Part shown: piece after piece, positions 17,996 through 25,563 of the stretch
How the letters are laid out: each line of letters opens with the position of its first letter
Numbering within the stretch: the stretch's first letter is position 1
NCBI GenBank assembly: GCA_043772905.1
Contig: JAYVFS010000214.1
Coordinates: 1 to 31,690 of the forward strand
Reading direction: 5' to 3'
Source: JAAFJT01 sp043772905
Lineage (GTDB): Bacteria > Bacteroidota > Bacteroidia > Chitinophagales > Saprospiraceae
DNA: 31,690 bases
Program-made: the position numbers and the translations under genes
Notes under the pieces: generated by a model
Told to the model about the DNA's origin: nothing
Database searches by the model: none
Seen by the model: the letters and a program-made list of their open reading frames with translations, nothing else

Positions 17996-19990
17996 CTATT
18001 TTTGAACTTCTAAAACAGGCTCAATCCGTTCTTTTTCATAAAGTTTATCTACATACTCGACCCTATTTGCCAATATCATCCTTTGATTGATTGACCCTTT
18101 GTCCGTTATTTCACCTTTATCAATTGACAAAGTGAAATCGGCAAAAACGGCTCTTTTTATCTGCGTTGAACTGCCTGTACTGTGTTGTGCAAAATCATTC
18201 AAAACGGCTTGTAAAGCGGCTAATACTGAGGGGTGGTTCACGATAAGATTTGGGAAATTTTTAAAATTTCCTAAATCTGCATTCTCGTCCAAACCCGTTA
18301 ATTTTTTACAAAAATTCAATTCTGGAAAGACAATAGCCCCTAAAAAAGCACGGTCATGTCCTGTTATAGCAGCGTCTTGTATCAATCCTTTTCCTGCGGC
18401 AATGAGTTTTGCTTTTAAAATACCGACATTGACCCAAGTACCTGTATCGAGTTTGAAGTCTTCGGCAATACGTCCGTCGAATATCATTCCCTTGTTCGGG
18501 TCGTTTTCGTCCACAAATTTCAAGGCATCGCCTGTGCAATAGTAGCCTTCTTCGTCAAAGGCTTTTGCGGTGGCTTCGGCGTTGCGCCAATAGCCAGGTG
18601 TCATGTTTTCGCCTTTGAAACGGGCTTCCAATTTGCCGCCATTGGGTATCAATTTTACGGCTAAATTAGGCACTGACACGCCTAACATGCCGGCAAAACT
18701 ACCCAGTTGCGTATTAAACATCGCCGAAGGACTCGCTTCGGTCATGCCCAACCCCGAAGCAATTATCAAGCGTTTGCCTGTTGTTTCGTAAGACAAACGT
18801 TCCAAATCGTCCCAAACGTGTTGCGGCATACCTGCGCCAGCGTAAAAAAACAGTTTTAATTGGCTGAAAAAATGGGCGCACAAAGCTTTGTCTTGTTTTA
18901 AAAAAGGTATCAATTCTTCAAACCCTTTTGGCACATTGCAATACATCGTGGGCGCAATGTCGTGGAGGTTTTCCACCGTTTTTTTAATGCCGTTGGGTGT
19001 TGGATTGCCTTCGTCAATGTACAAAGAACCGCCGTTGAAAAGCGTTAAACCAAAATTGTGGTTGCCACCAAATGTATGATTCCACGGCAGCCAATCAATA
19101 AAATTCAAGCCACCATTTTGCATAAAAGGAAATGTTTGAGTGATTTGCTGCCAATTCGTCGTGATATTGCCATGCGTATTAATTACGCCTTTTGGTAAAC
19201 CCGTTGAACCCGAAGTAAAAAGAATCTTTGCAATTGTTTGATTATCAATAGCTTTAAAAGCTTTATTGACGGATGAAGTGGGTTTTGTTTTTAAAATATC
19301 TTCAAAAACGATGTGATTACTGAGGGGGTCGTTGACGGTGATAATTTTGACGGGTTCTTTAAGGTCGGTAGGTGTTTTAAGGTCGATTTTAAGGTCGGTG
19401 AGGTTTGAAACCTCGCCGACCTTAGGGGTGACGGCTGCCAAAGCTTTTTCATATTGTTTGCCATCTTGAACGAAAATAATGGAGGGCGTGAGTAAGTCAA
19501 TCGTATGCCTTAATTTTTCATAATCCGTTGATTTTAAAGAATATGCGGGCGCAATTGGTGAATAAGGCACACCAATATGCATAGCTGCCAAAGCGATTAA
19601 ACCATGTTCAATGCTGTTTTCAGATAAAATAGCAATGGGTCTTTCGGGCGAAACATGGTTTTGTAGCAAATATTGGGCGATACTCCTTACTTTTTCATAG
19701 GTTTCAGCATAGGTTAAGGTACGCCAATTATTGTTTTTAACATCTTTAAGGTCGGGGAGGTTTAAAACCTCCCCGACCTTAGGTATCGTATTAATACGTT
19801 GCCCCAGAAATACTTTATCAGGTGTTTTTTTTGCCCAATGAATGAGCCGATGCGTGATGCGGTGCGGTCGCTCTTTAAGCGGAACCGTTGATTTTAGAAT
19901 AACTACCCCCTCAGTATTGACCTCTTTTATGATGTCAATTTTAGCGGTTCTTATTTTTTTAAAAGGTGTTTGTTTTAAATCATAAGTCAT
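17996..19990 (-). CDS. fcs: Feruloyl-CoA synthetase (ANL-family acyl-CoA ligase)
   Basis: This cytoplasmic ligase activates ferulate or coumarate-type acids with ATP and CoA. At 664 residues it is longer than usual for the family, largely because of two repeat-derived inserts. Visible are the feruloyl-CoA-synthetase N-terminus RPHRITHRLIHWAKKTPDK, LSENSIEHGLIALAAMHIGVPY, the A3 P-loop LFTSGSTGLPKG (about 257-268), DWLPWNHTFGGNHNFG, SGLGMTEASP, and GRIAEDFKLDTGTWVNVG, which is diagnostic for this subgroup. Residues about 68-86 (PKVGEVLNLPDLK) and 189-211 (PKVGEVSNLTDLK and following) are encoded by the AAGGTCGGGGAGG palindromes, in the same register both times. Three TACTGAGGGG words lie inside (18224, 19318, 19906). 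It follows the crotonase by 69 bases on the same strand. Confidence 0.88.
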   Translation of the reverse strand: MTYDLKQTPFKKIRTAKIDIIKEVNTEGVVILKSTVPLKERPHRITHRLIHWAKKTPDKVFLGQRINTIPKVGEVLNLPDLKDVKNNNWRTLTYAETYEKVRSIAQYLLQNHVSPERPIAILSENSIEHGLIALAAMHIGVPYSPIAPAYSLKSTDYEKLRHTIDLLTPSIIFVQDGKQYEKALAAVTPKVGEVSNLTDLKIDLKTPTDLKEPVKIITVNDPLSNHIVFEDILKTKPTSSVNKAFKAIDNQTIAKILFTSGSTGLPKGVINTHGNITTNWQQITQTFPFMQNGGLNFIDWLPWNHTFGGNHNFGLTLFNGGSLYIDEGNPTPNGIKKTVENLHDIAPTMYCNVPKGFEELIPFLKQDKALCAHFFSQLKLFFYAGAGMPQHVWDDLERLSYETTGKRLIIASGLGMTEASPSAMFNTQLGSFAGMLGVSVPNLAVKLIPNGGKLEARFKGENMTPGYWRNAEATAKAFDEEGYYCTGDALKFVDENDPNKGMIFDGRIAEDFKLDTGTWVNVGILKAKLIAAGKGLIQDAAITGHDRAFLGAIVFPELNFCKKLTGLDENADLGNFKNFPNLIVNHPSVLAALQAVLNDFAQHSTGSSTQIKRAVFADFTLSIDKGEITDKGSINQRMILANRVEYVDKLYEKERIEPVLEVQK
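19361..19423. repeat. AAGGTCGG palindrome and half copies inside fcs
   Basis: A palindrome with arms 19391-19406 (AAGGTCGGTGAGGTTT) and 19408-19423 (AAACCTCGCCGACCTT) sits in frame in the ligase gene, preceded by two AAGGTCG half copies (19361 and 19379). The two arms are exact complements. It encodes PKVGEVSNLTDLKIDLK. Confidence 0.85.
19748..19780. repeat. Second AAGGTCGGGGAGG palindrome inside fcs
   Basis: Arms AAGGTCGGGGAGGTTT (19748-19763) and its perfect complement (19765-19780) are separated by one base. It is in frame and encodes PKVGEVLNLPDLK, nearly the same peptide as the copy at 19391, between GQRINT and WRTLTYAE of the ligase. Confidence 0.88.
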
Positions 19991-20009
19991 TTTATATCAA
20001 TTGATTAAT

Positions 20010-20042
20010 AACATTCCAAAAGTTTAAAACTTTTGGAATGTT
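20010..20042. repeat. Intergenic palindrome AACATTCCAAAAG between crotonase and fcs
   Basis: AACATTCCAAAAGTTT faces AAACTTTTGGAATGTT in a 33-base near-perfect palindrome in the 69-base gap between two co-directional genes. There is no clear U-run on the - strand, so full termination is doubtful. It could be an RNA stability element or another dispersed palindrome of the same build as the AAGGTCGG repeats (a 16-base arm with a TTTxAAA centre). Confidence 0.65.
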
Positions 20043-20059
20043 AAGGTTGAAGTTATAAT

Positions 20060-20854
20060 TTATTCACCTACCTTTTTAGCACGTCCTTCAAGGAAATCGT
20101 TCAAACGCGTCTTTGCTTCGGGCGCATCTTGGGCGATGGCTGCCATGAGGGATTCCATCATTAAGCCACCATCATGCCCTGCGTCAACGATGCGTGGGAG
20201 GACGTGCATGAGGGCGTAATTGGTCATACCTGCATTATTACTGATTTTTTTAGCCAATTCCAAGGCTTTTTCTAAGCCTTCACCATCGCCAACAAGGTAT
20301 TGAGACAAGCCAAAAGTGACCCCCTCAGTAGCCGTAAGGACGCGACCTGTCAACATCATATCCGTCATACGTGCCATGCCAATGAGTTTTGGTAAACGTA
20401 CCGATGCACCGCCGCCGACAAAAATACCTCTTTGCCCTTCGGGTAAAGCATAAAAAGTAGAATTTTCCGCCACTCTTATATGGCAAGCTGCTGCCAATTC
20501 TAAGCCGCCGCCAACACATGCGCCATGCAAAACAGCGACAACAGGAACAGTGCCAAATTGCACTTTTTCCAAGGCCCGATGCCACATACGTGAGTGCTGA
20601 ACGCCTTGAACGGCATTGCGTTCCGTCAATTCAGAAAGGTCAAGTCCTGCGCTGAAATGTTTGCCTTCGGCAGTAATAATGGCGCATTTTATGCCTTCGG
20701 GAATGTTTGAAAAGACTTTTTCGATGCTCAAAATGGTCTCGTCATTAATCGCATTCCGCTTTTCAGGACGATTGAGCGCGACAATGAGGATATTGCCTTT
20801 GACCTCAATTTTGAGTGTTGGAGATATATGATTGAGCGAAGTATGGTTAGTCAT
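20060..20854 (-). CDS. Crotonase-family enoyl-CoA hydratase / hydroxycinnamoyl-CoA hydratase-lyase candidate
   Basis: I chose ATG 20854 (264 residues, MTNHTSLNH); a TTG 15 bases upstream is less likely. Crotonase features are NRPEKRNAIND (23-38), the oxyanion-hole segment HFSAGLDL (about 67-73), GACVGGGLELAAA (111-123) and PEGQRGIFVGGGAS with Glu about 139 at the general-acid position. Such enzymes sit beside feruloyl-CoA synthetase and hydrate feruloyl-CoA, either cleaving it to vanillin and acetyl-CoA or feeding a beta-oxidation-like route. The amidohydrolase in the same run favours the second route, but no 3-hydroxyacyl-CoA dehydrogenase is in the window. It is first in the - strand run leading to fcs. 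A TACTGAGGGG word at 20320-20330 encodes ATEGV. Confidence 0.8.
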   Translation of the reverse strand: MTNHTSLNHISPTLKIEVKGNILIVALNRPEKRNAINDETILSIEKVFSNIPEGIKCAIITAEGKHFSAGLDLSELTERNAVQGVQHSRMWHRALEKVQFGTVPVVAVLHGACVGGGLELAAACHIRVAENSTFYALPEGQRGIFVGGGASVRLPKLIGMARMTDMMLTGRVLTATEGVTFGLSQYLVGDGEGLEKALELAKKISNNAGMTNYALMHVLPRIVDAGHDGGLMMESLMAAIAQDAPEAKTRLNDFLEGRAKKVGE

Positions 20855-20887
20855 GTCCTTGTTTTTCAATACAAAAAAATAGTGCTA

Positions 20888-20920
20888 CAAATATAAGGTA
20901 GCCTTATATTAAAAGAGCAA
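20888..20920 (-). promoter_or_regulatory. Promoter with overlapping palindromic operator upstream of the crotonase gene
   Basis: On the - strand TATATTTG (20895-20888) matches the TAnnTTTG -7 box, with a TTG (20920-20918) 22 bases earlier as a possible -33 element. A perfect inverted repeat, AATATAAGG-tag-CCTTATATT (20890-20910), covers the -7 box and would block transcription when bound. It differs in sequence from the HxlR operator at 21381-21414, so another regulator may bind it. Confidence 0.6.
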
Positions 20921-21005
20921 GTTTTGATGCTTTTTTATAAAAAATGTGAAAAAATGGACATGATCTTAGCGTAGGCACTTTTATAATACAGAAAAAATAG
21001 TACCC

Positions 21006-21365
21006 TTATTTGCCAATAATTTTTAACCGATGTGCTTGCCCCCATTCGTTCATTGCCATCAAAACGTTCTCTAATGACTTACCATAAGGCATGATTTCAT
21101 ACTCCACCGTAGCGGGTCTGGTGTCATAGACGGTGCGTTTCACCATTTGGTTCATCTCTAAATCTCTCAATTCTTTGGACAGCATTTTGGGTGTTATCTT
21201 AGGGATTTCGCGTTCTAATTCCTTAAAACGCTTCTTTCCACCCATTAAAGCACCTATAATAGGCAATTTCCATTTGCCACTCAAAAAATCGAGTGTATCC
21301 CGAATCGCTCTAACGAATTCCTCGGAGCAGTGTGTGTGATTTGCGGCTGTGGCTTCTTTTTCCAT
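21006..21365 (-). CDS. HxlR-family winged-helix regulator
   Basis: This 119-residue DNA-binding protein has the family core: SGKWKLPIIGALMGGKKRFKELEREIPKITPKMLSKELRDLE is the HxlR winged helix, followed by RTVYDTRPATVEYEIMPYGKSL, the wing and C-terminal helix. A cysteine at residue 13 (THCSEEF) sits where family members such as YodB and HypR carry their redox or electrophile-sensing cysteine, so thiol or quinone sensing is plausible. It is transcribed divergently from the DoxX-like gene, and a 34-base palindrome covers the start-proximal promoter region, implying autoregulation. It lies 152 bases upstream of the crotonase gene on the same strand and might also control that operon, but the operator there looks different. 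Confidence 0.85.
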   Translation of the reverse strand: MEKEATAANHTHCSEEFVRAIRDTLDFLSGKWKLPIIGALMGGKKRFKELEREIPKITPKMLSKELRDLEMNQMVKRTVYDTRPATVEYEIMPYGKSLENVLMAMNEWGQAHRLKIIGK

Positions 21366-21380
21366 TTTAATATTCAGTTG

Positions 21381-21414
21381 CTATACTAAAGTATAGTGCT
21401 ATACTTTGGTATAG
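21381..21414. promoter_or_regulatory. Palindromic operator between hxlR and doxX genes
   Basis: CTATACTAAAGTATAG and CTATACTTTGGTATAG stand two bases apart and are themselves near mirror images, so the whole 34 bases form a nested palindrome centred on AAAGTATAG-TG-CTATACTTT. A further AAAGTATAG half site follows at 21423-21431. The layout fits two regulator dimers bound side by side. Confidence 0.75.
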
Positions 21415-21441
21415 TAGTTACAAAAGTATAGCAAAGATATG

Positions 21442-21449
21442 TACTTTTG
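21442..21449 (+). promoter_or_regulatory. -7 box for the DoxX-like gene
   Basis: TACTTTTG matches TAnnTTTG and lies 50 bases before the DoxX start, just downstream of the operator. No -33 box at standard spacing is clear. Confidence 0.45.
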
Positions 21450-21499
21450 CAGCTTCAAAAAATACTTTAAACAAAATAATTTATCGTTGAAATTTAAAA

Positions 21500-21868
21500 A
21501 TGAAGAAAGACAAAATTATTTACTGGATTACAACTGGGCTTATTGGACTGATGATGTTGTTTAGTGCTTACAACTATTTTACGAATCCGGAGATGCAAGC
21601 CGCGTTTGTTCACTTAGGTTTTCCTGATTATTTCAGAATTGAATTGGGCACAGCAAAAATTTTGGGTGTTGCTGCATTGTTATTACCCATGACACCAAAA
21701 CGTCTAAAAGAATGGGCTTATGCAGGTTTTGGGCTTGTTTTTATCTCCGCGGCTATTGCTCATTTTGTGAGTGGTGACCCGGCACCTAATTTCATAGCGC
21801 CTTTGGTTTTTTTAGGCATTCTTGCTGTTTCTTATACTTATTCGAATAAGCTAAAAGTAACTGCGTAA
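21500..21868 (+). CDS. DoxX-like small membrane protein
   Basis: This 122-residue integral membrane protein has about four hydrophobic segments: IIYWITTGLIGLMMLFSAY, IELGTAKILGVAALLLPM, WAYAGFGLVFISAAIAHFV and FIAPLVFLGILAVSYTY. NPEMQAAFVHLGFPDYFRIELGTAKILG is the typical DoxX_2 core. DoxX relatives are linked with redox stress, quinone or thiol homeostasis, and pairing with a divergent HxlR regulator is common. Expression is probably induced when the regulator leaves the operator at 21381-21414. A strong terminator follows at 21881. Confidence 0.85.
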   Translation: MKKDKIIYWITTGLIGLMMLFSAYNYFTNPEMQAAFVHLGFPDYFRIELGTAKILGVAALLLPMTPKRLKEWAYAGFGLVFISAAIAHFVSGDPAPNFIAPLVFLGILAVSYTYSNKLKVTA

Positions 21869-21880
21869 ACGCAAATTTAT

Positions 21881-21918
21881 AAAACCCTCCTAAGATGTTA
21901 GATGCTTAGGAGGGTTTT
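21881..21918. terminator. Intrinsic terminator after the DoxX-like gene
   Basis: AAAACCCTCCTAAG (21881-21894) pairs perfectly with CTTAGGAGGGTTTT (21905-21918) around a 10-base loop. With A and T runs at both ends it could act on the convergent MFS gene as well. Confidence 0.85.
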
Positions 21919-21984
21919 AAATAATTGGAAATCAAACTTTTATGCTAATATACTGATGGCACATCTCGAATCAATCGGGAGGGG

Positions 21985-23301
21985 TCATTCTTTTAATACC
22001 AAAGCCTTTTCATAGTTTTTCATACCCCACAAAAAGCTGATTATCGTCGCAATCCCACCGACAACATAGAGCGCAACAAGCGAATATTTTATCATTTTTT
22101 CATCATGAAAAATAGAATCTGTAAAGAAAGCAACCAACAGAGGACCCAATCCCATGCCGATGATATTGATGAAAAATAGGAAAATCGAAGTCGCCAAAGC
22201 ACGTACTCGATTGGGTAAAATCTCTTGAATCGCTGCACCAGCCGCACCCAGAGGAAAGGAAATAAAAAACATAGGTATTGCCAATGAATACAAAATCATA
22301 GTCGGGTCGCTCAATAAAAAATTGCAGCAAGAAGCGAGCATGCCGATGCCTGAAATCACGCCTACACGCACTTTTCCATTGATTTTACCTTGTTTTGAAT
22401 ACCAATCCCCTAAAAACCCGCCTGCTAATACGCCTAATGCTGAAAAAATGGTCAGGATAATACCAAAACTAAAACCCGTTTTTTGCATTGTCCAACCAAA
22501 TGTGCGGACAAAATAAGTGGGAATCCAAGCAGAAGAGCCATAGCTGATAAAAGCGGTAAAAGCCGTACCAATACAGATAGGCAAATAGGCTTTGCGTTGT
22601 AACCATATTATATTTAAGGCTTCTCGGAGTGTCGGTTTTTCAAAAAGCACCCCCTCAGTATTGAGCGTCTCTTTTCGTTCCGGCTCTTTAATCGTTAACA
22701 TCAAAAGTGCAATCACAACGCCAGGCAAACCGATGTAAAAAAACAGCATTTGCCATGGGAAAATATCGCCAAAAATAGGCACATGAACCAAGCCGCTTGT
22801 GGGCAAAGTAGAAATCAAAACCGAACCAAAAACGATGGCTAAACCCATTCCCATAAAAATACCCATCGAATAGGTGCTCAAAGCCGTTGCCAATTTGTTT
22901 TTTGGAAAATAATCGCTTATCATAGAGTAAGCCGAGGGTGATAATGTGGCTTCGCCTACGCCTACGCCCATGCGCACAAGAAAAAATTGACCGTAGGTAT
23001 TGATGCCGCCACACATAGCGGTCATCACACTCCATACCGTCACGCCTGCAATGATGATGTTTCTACGATTGAATTTATCTGCCAAATGACCAATGAAAAT
23101 GCCGAAAAGTGTATAAAACAAGGCAAAACTGAAACCCATCAGCAAACCCATTTCCGTATCGGACAGGTGCAAATCGCGCTTGATGGGACCGACCAACAAG
23201 GATAAAATTTGTCGGTCGAGGAAAGATGAAATGTTGGCAAGCATCAGTACGAAGACGACATACCAAGCGTAGCCGAGTGATTTTTCGTTTTTATTTTCCA
23301 T
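21985..23301 (-). CDS. MFS transporter (spinster/organic-acid-porter-like)
   Basis: I take ATG 23301 (MENKNEKSLGYAW, 438 residues) as the start. A GTG at 23349 overlapping the esterase stop would add 16 residues containing an encoded TACTGAGGGG word (HPSVF), which looks like read-through of a leader. Twelve hydrophobic segments are evident; LLMGFSFALFYTLFGIFIGHLADKFNRR contains the MFS motif between helices 2 and 3, and FLVRMGVGVGEATLSPSAYSMISDYF is characteristic of the spinster-like and sugar/aromatic-acid porter groups. It is the last gene of a four-gene - strand run (lipoprotein, DUF3237, esterase, transporter), so uptake of the esterase product is a reasonable inference. One word at 22650-22660 encodes NTEGV in the central cytoplasmic loop. 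Confidence 0.85.
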   Translation of the reverse strand: MENKNEKSLGYAWYVVFVLMLANISSFLDRQILSLLVGPIKRDLHLSDTEMGLLMGFSFALFYTLFGIFIGHLADKFNRRNIIIAGVTVWSVMTAMCGGINTYGQFFLVRMGVGVGEATLSPSAYSMISDYFPKNKLATALSTYSMGIFMGMGLAIVFGSVLISTLPTSGLVHVPIFGDIFPWQMLFFYIGLPGVVIALLMLTIKEPERKETLNTEGVLFEKPTLREALNIIWLQRKAYLPICIGTAFTAFISYGSSAWIPTYFVRTFGWTMQKTGFSFGIILTIFSALGVLAGGFLGDWYSKQGKINGKVRVGVISGIGMLASCCNFLLSDPTMILYSLAIPMFFISFPLGAAGAAIQEILPNRVRALATSIFLFFINIIGMGLGPLLVAFFTDSIFHDEKMIKYSLVALYVVGGIATIISFLWGMKNYEKALVLKE

Positions 23302-23345
23302 TACTTGTTGTGGTTGCGATAAGTTAAATACTGAGGGGTGTCCTT

Positions 23346-24209
23346 TCACTTCATCTGTCGTTTAAAAAACGCCCATGCCTCCAAATGCACATCAATATCG
23401 TTGGGATAATCGTGTTTGCCGCCAATCACTTTGAGTAAGGTGACTTCTGGTTTTCGCCGTTTTTTGAAAGTATATTGCTCGATTGTTTTGCCATCTTTTG
23501 GGTCATTATCGGGCAATAAAACCTTTTTAGGTTCACCTTTATAACCTGCCAATTCAGCCCAATAGTGAAAAGTCCGATTGGTTGAACGCACAAAACCCAA
23601 GCTGATATTGTTGCCAATCACCACTTCTCCTCCATCATAAGGATTGGTTTTATCGGCAGTTCCGTTGACGATGAGAACAGGAAACCGAACCCGTTTTTCG
23701 ATGCAATCCAAATTATTTGTATCGGGCAAATTGGCGATAAGTGCCGTTATTGCCTTGAACTTGTCGGGCATCGTCAAAGCCAATTTATATGCCATGTGTC
23801 CGCCACCCGAAGTACCTACGGCGAAGACGTGTTTTTTGTTGATTTTATACGTTTTGTCAAAATAATCAATCATACCGCCAAAAAAGGATTCTTCATTGAT
23901 ATTCAAATGATTAGCTTCTGAATTGGCTGTTTTTCGACATTCATTCCAATACCTTTTGTAGCCATCTGGATAAACCAACAAGATATTTTCGGTAGGGGCT
24001 ATGCCTTCCAATTTTGTTGTTCGTGCGCGCATTTGTTGCCCATCACCACCCGAACCATGCAAGACAAAAACCAAGGAAGCATTGTCTTTTACGGGTTTCA
24101 AAAAATGGAATGTTCGGTAATTCCCTTCAATCAAAATGGAATCATGGATGATTTGGCTTTGTGCCGTCAATGCCGAAAATATCAAAAAAATAGGAATGAT
24201 TTTTTTCAT
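23346..24209 (-). CDS. Secreted CE1/LpqC-type esterase (PHB-depolymerase/feruloyl-esterase-like)
   Basis: This 287-residue protein has a signal peptide (MKKIIPIFLIFSALTAQSQ) and an esterase-D/CE1 alpha/beta-hydrolase fold. FVLHGSGGDGQQMRAR is the oxyanion-hole strand, GTSGGGHMAY the nucleophile elbow (Ser about 134), NGTADKTNPYDGG carries the acid and GGKHDYP the histidine. The group includes PHB depolymerases, acetylxylan esterases and feruloyl esterases. The nearby feruloyl-CoA synthetase and crotonase make release of hydroxycinnamates from plant polymer esters a good hypothesis. Its stop is immediately followed by the MFS gene leader, 44 bases before that ATG. Confidence 0.8.
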   Translation of the reverse strand: MKKIIPIFLIFSALTAQSQIIHDSILIEGNYRTFHFLKPVKDNASLVFVLHGSGGDGQQMRARTTKLEGIAPTENILLVYPDGYKRYWNECRKTANSEANHLNINEESFFGGMIDYFDKTYKINKKHVFAVGTSGGGHMAYKLALTMPDKFKAITALIANLPDTNNLDCIEKRVRFPVLIVNGTADKTNPYDGGEVVIGNNISLGFVRSTNRTFHYWAELAGYKGEPKKVLLPDNDPKDGKTIEQYTFKKRRKPEVTLLKVIGGKHDYPNDIDVHLEAWAFFKRQMK

Positions 24210-24290
24210 TTTTTATTTTAATTTATTGTTCCTGTTTTGGCTTTCAGCCCCCAACTCTGACTCATCAAACATCGCTTTTGGCTAATTATG

Positions 24291-24821
24291 CTACAAAACC
24301 CGATAAAATTTCAGCAAAACATGGTCGCTCATACGTGCGCCAGTCGAGATAACAACCGCCTTGTTGAGCCACGCATATTTGCCATCAGCGACTTCAAAAC
24401 TCGCTGCTGTGCGCATATAATATTCCGAAGGGTCAACCTTTTCGCCTTTTGCCATACGGGCTAAAACTTCGGGTTTGGCGTGTCGAATCCCTTTGTTTTG
24501 GATATAAATCAAGACACCATCATCAGTTTTGAGGGTATAACGGGCTTCCAAATCGGCTGTACCATCTGCTCGAACCGTTTGCCAATCTGCACCACCTGAC
24601 ACGACAACGCCGCGTATATTGGGTCCTTCAAACGTGCCGCCGTTGATGGGAATGATGCGCCGTTTGCCATAAGTTGTAAAACCGATTTCATGCACAGGGT
24701 CAAGCGTAACTTTTGCTTCGAAAATGAATTCGAGTTTGGGTTCGGGTAAGCCGCTTTGGGCTGCCGCTTTTGATGTTGCTAAAAGGAGGAAAAAGAGTAA
24801 TAATTTGCTTGAAAACTTCAT
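24291..24821 (-). CDS. Secreted DUF3237 protein
   Basis: The start is ATG 24821 (MKFSSKLLLFFLLLATSKAAAQ, a signal peptide), giving 176 residues; the frame upstream runs back into the preceding gene without support. LEFIFEAKVTLDPVHEIGFTTYGKRRIIPINGGTFEGPNIRGVVVSGGADWQTVRADGTADLEARYTLKTDDGVLIYIQNKG is the full DUF3237 beta-barrel pattern, and YYMRTAASFEVADGKYAWLNKAVVISTG completes it. The biochemical role of the family is not established; it recurs in aromatic and xenobiotic degradation clusters. Here it lies between the lipoprotein (34 bases upstream) and the esterase (81 bases downstream) on the same strand. Confidence 0.85.
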   Translation of the reverse strand: MKFSSKLLLFFLLLATSKAAAQSGLPEPKLEFIFEAKVTLDPVHEIGFTTYGKRRIIPINGGTFEGPNIRGVVVSGGADWQTVRADGTADLEARYTLKTDDGVLIYIQNKGIRHAKPEVLARMAKGEKVDPSEYYMRTAASFEVADGKYAWLNKAVVISTGARMSDHVLLKFYRVL

Positions 24822-24855
24822 TTTTATCGCTTTTTTTAAGTAAAATACTGAGGGG

Positions 24856-25563
24856 TCAAATCCCCATCCTAAAATCCGTAACACTCTGTTCTGAAAAATC
24901 TATTTTTTCAAAAACAGACGAATTACCGTTCCCCGCAGGTGATTGTGTACCAATGCCGACCTTGATTACTGAGGGGTATTCATTTTTGAAAACACGCACC
25001 AATTGCCACTCTTTACCGTCAATTGAATAGTAAAACCCAATCACTTTTGCATCAGAAGATATTTTCATAAAGACGCTTTTGCTTTTCACCACATCATGGT
25101 TGTTATCGTCTGAAAAATCTTTTGTTTTGACCGTAACAATCCGCTTGTTCATCCTTTCATCTGCTTCAAAAGCAAATTTGAGCCAATTTTTTTTATCAAT
25201 ATAAATAAACGCCATACCTGCATCGTATTTCACATTATGAACAGGCGTTACTTTGAAAGAAAACGTAAAGGGTTTGGTATTGTCAACCGAGTTCAAAAGC
25301 AAGGGTGCATTTGCTTTTTGATAAGGTGGTGCACCTGGCTCAATGAAGAAGTCTGTTTCCTTTTCAGAAGTGAGTTCAATTTTGTCAGTGGTCATTTTCA
25401 CAACCTTTCCTGCAGGACCATTTATGCAGAACCCGAAAGGATATTTTTCAGAAAGTACTTCAATCAATTCCTTTTGTTCGGATTCGTCTGAAACAGCCTT
25501 TTTTTCAGGTACATTTTTGCACCCTAAAACCAATATCAATAAGAAGAATAAATATTTTTTCAT
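24856..25563 (-). CDS. DUF1349 concanavalin-A-like lipoprotein
   Basis: I place the start at the internal ATG 25563, because MKKYLFFLLILVLGC is a complete lipoprotein signal with the lipidated cysteine at residue 15, giving 235 residues. The mature part contains TDFFIEPGAPPYQKANAP, FTFSFKVTPVHNVKYDAGMAFIYIDKKNWLKFAFE and KIGFYYS-like strands ending KEWQLVRVF, the DUF1349 beta-sandwich related to the concanavalin-A fold. Its frame is continuous with the Bro-N fragment upstream, so translation could also enter from there. A TACTGAGGGG word abuts the stop codon (24846-24855) and another is internal (24967, YPSV). It probably binds a glycan or glycan-like ligand at the cell envelope. Confidence 0.8.
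   Translation of the reverse strand: MKKYLFFLLILVLGCKNVPEKKAVSDESEQKELIEVLSEKYPFGFCINGPAGKVVKMTTDKIELTSEKETDFFIEPGAPPYQKANAPLLLNSVDNTKPFTFSFKVTPVHNVKYDAGMAFIYIDKKNWLKFAFEADERMNKRIVTVKTKDFSDDNNHDVVKSKSVFMKISSDAKVIGFYYSIDGKEWQLVRVFKNEYPSVIKVGIGTQSPAGNGNSSVFEKIDFSEQSVTDFRMGI

Noticed and set aside
19361..19423. CRISPR-like spacing of AAGGTCG units in the ligase gene
   Set aside because: The units are short, unevenly spaced, in frame within a coding region and part of a palindrome; there are no cas genes.
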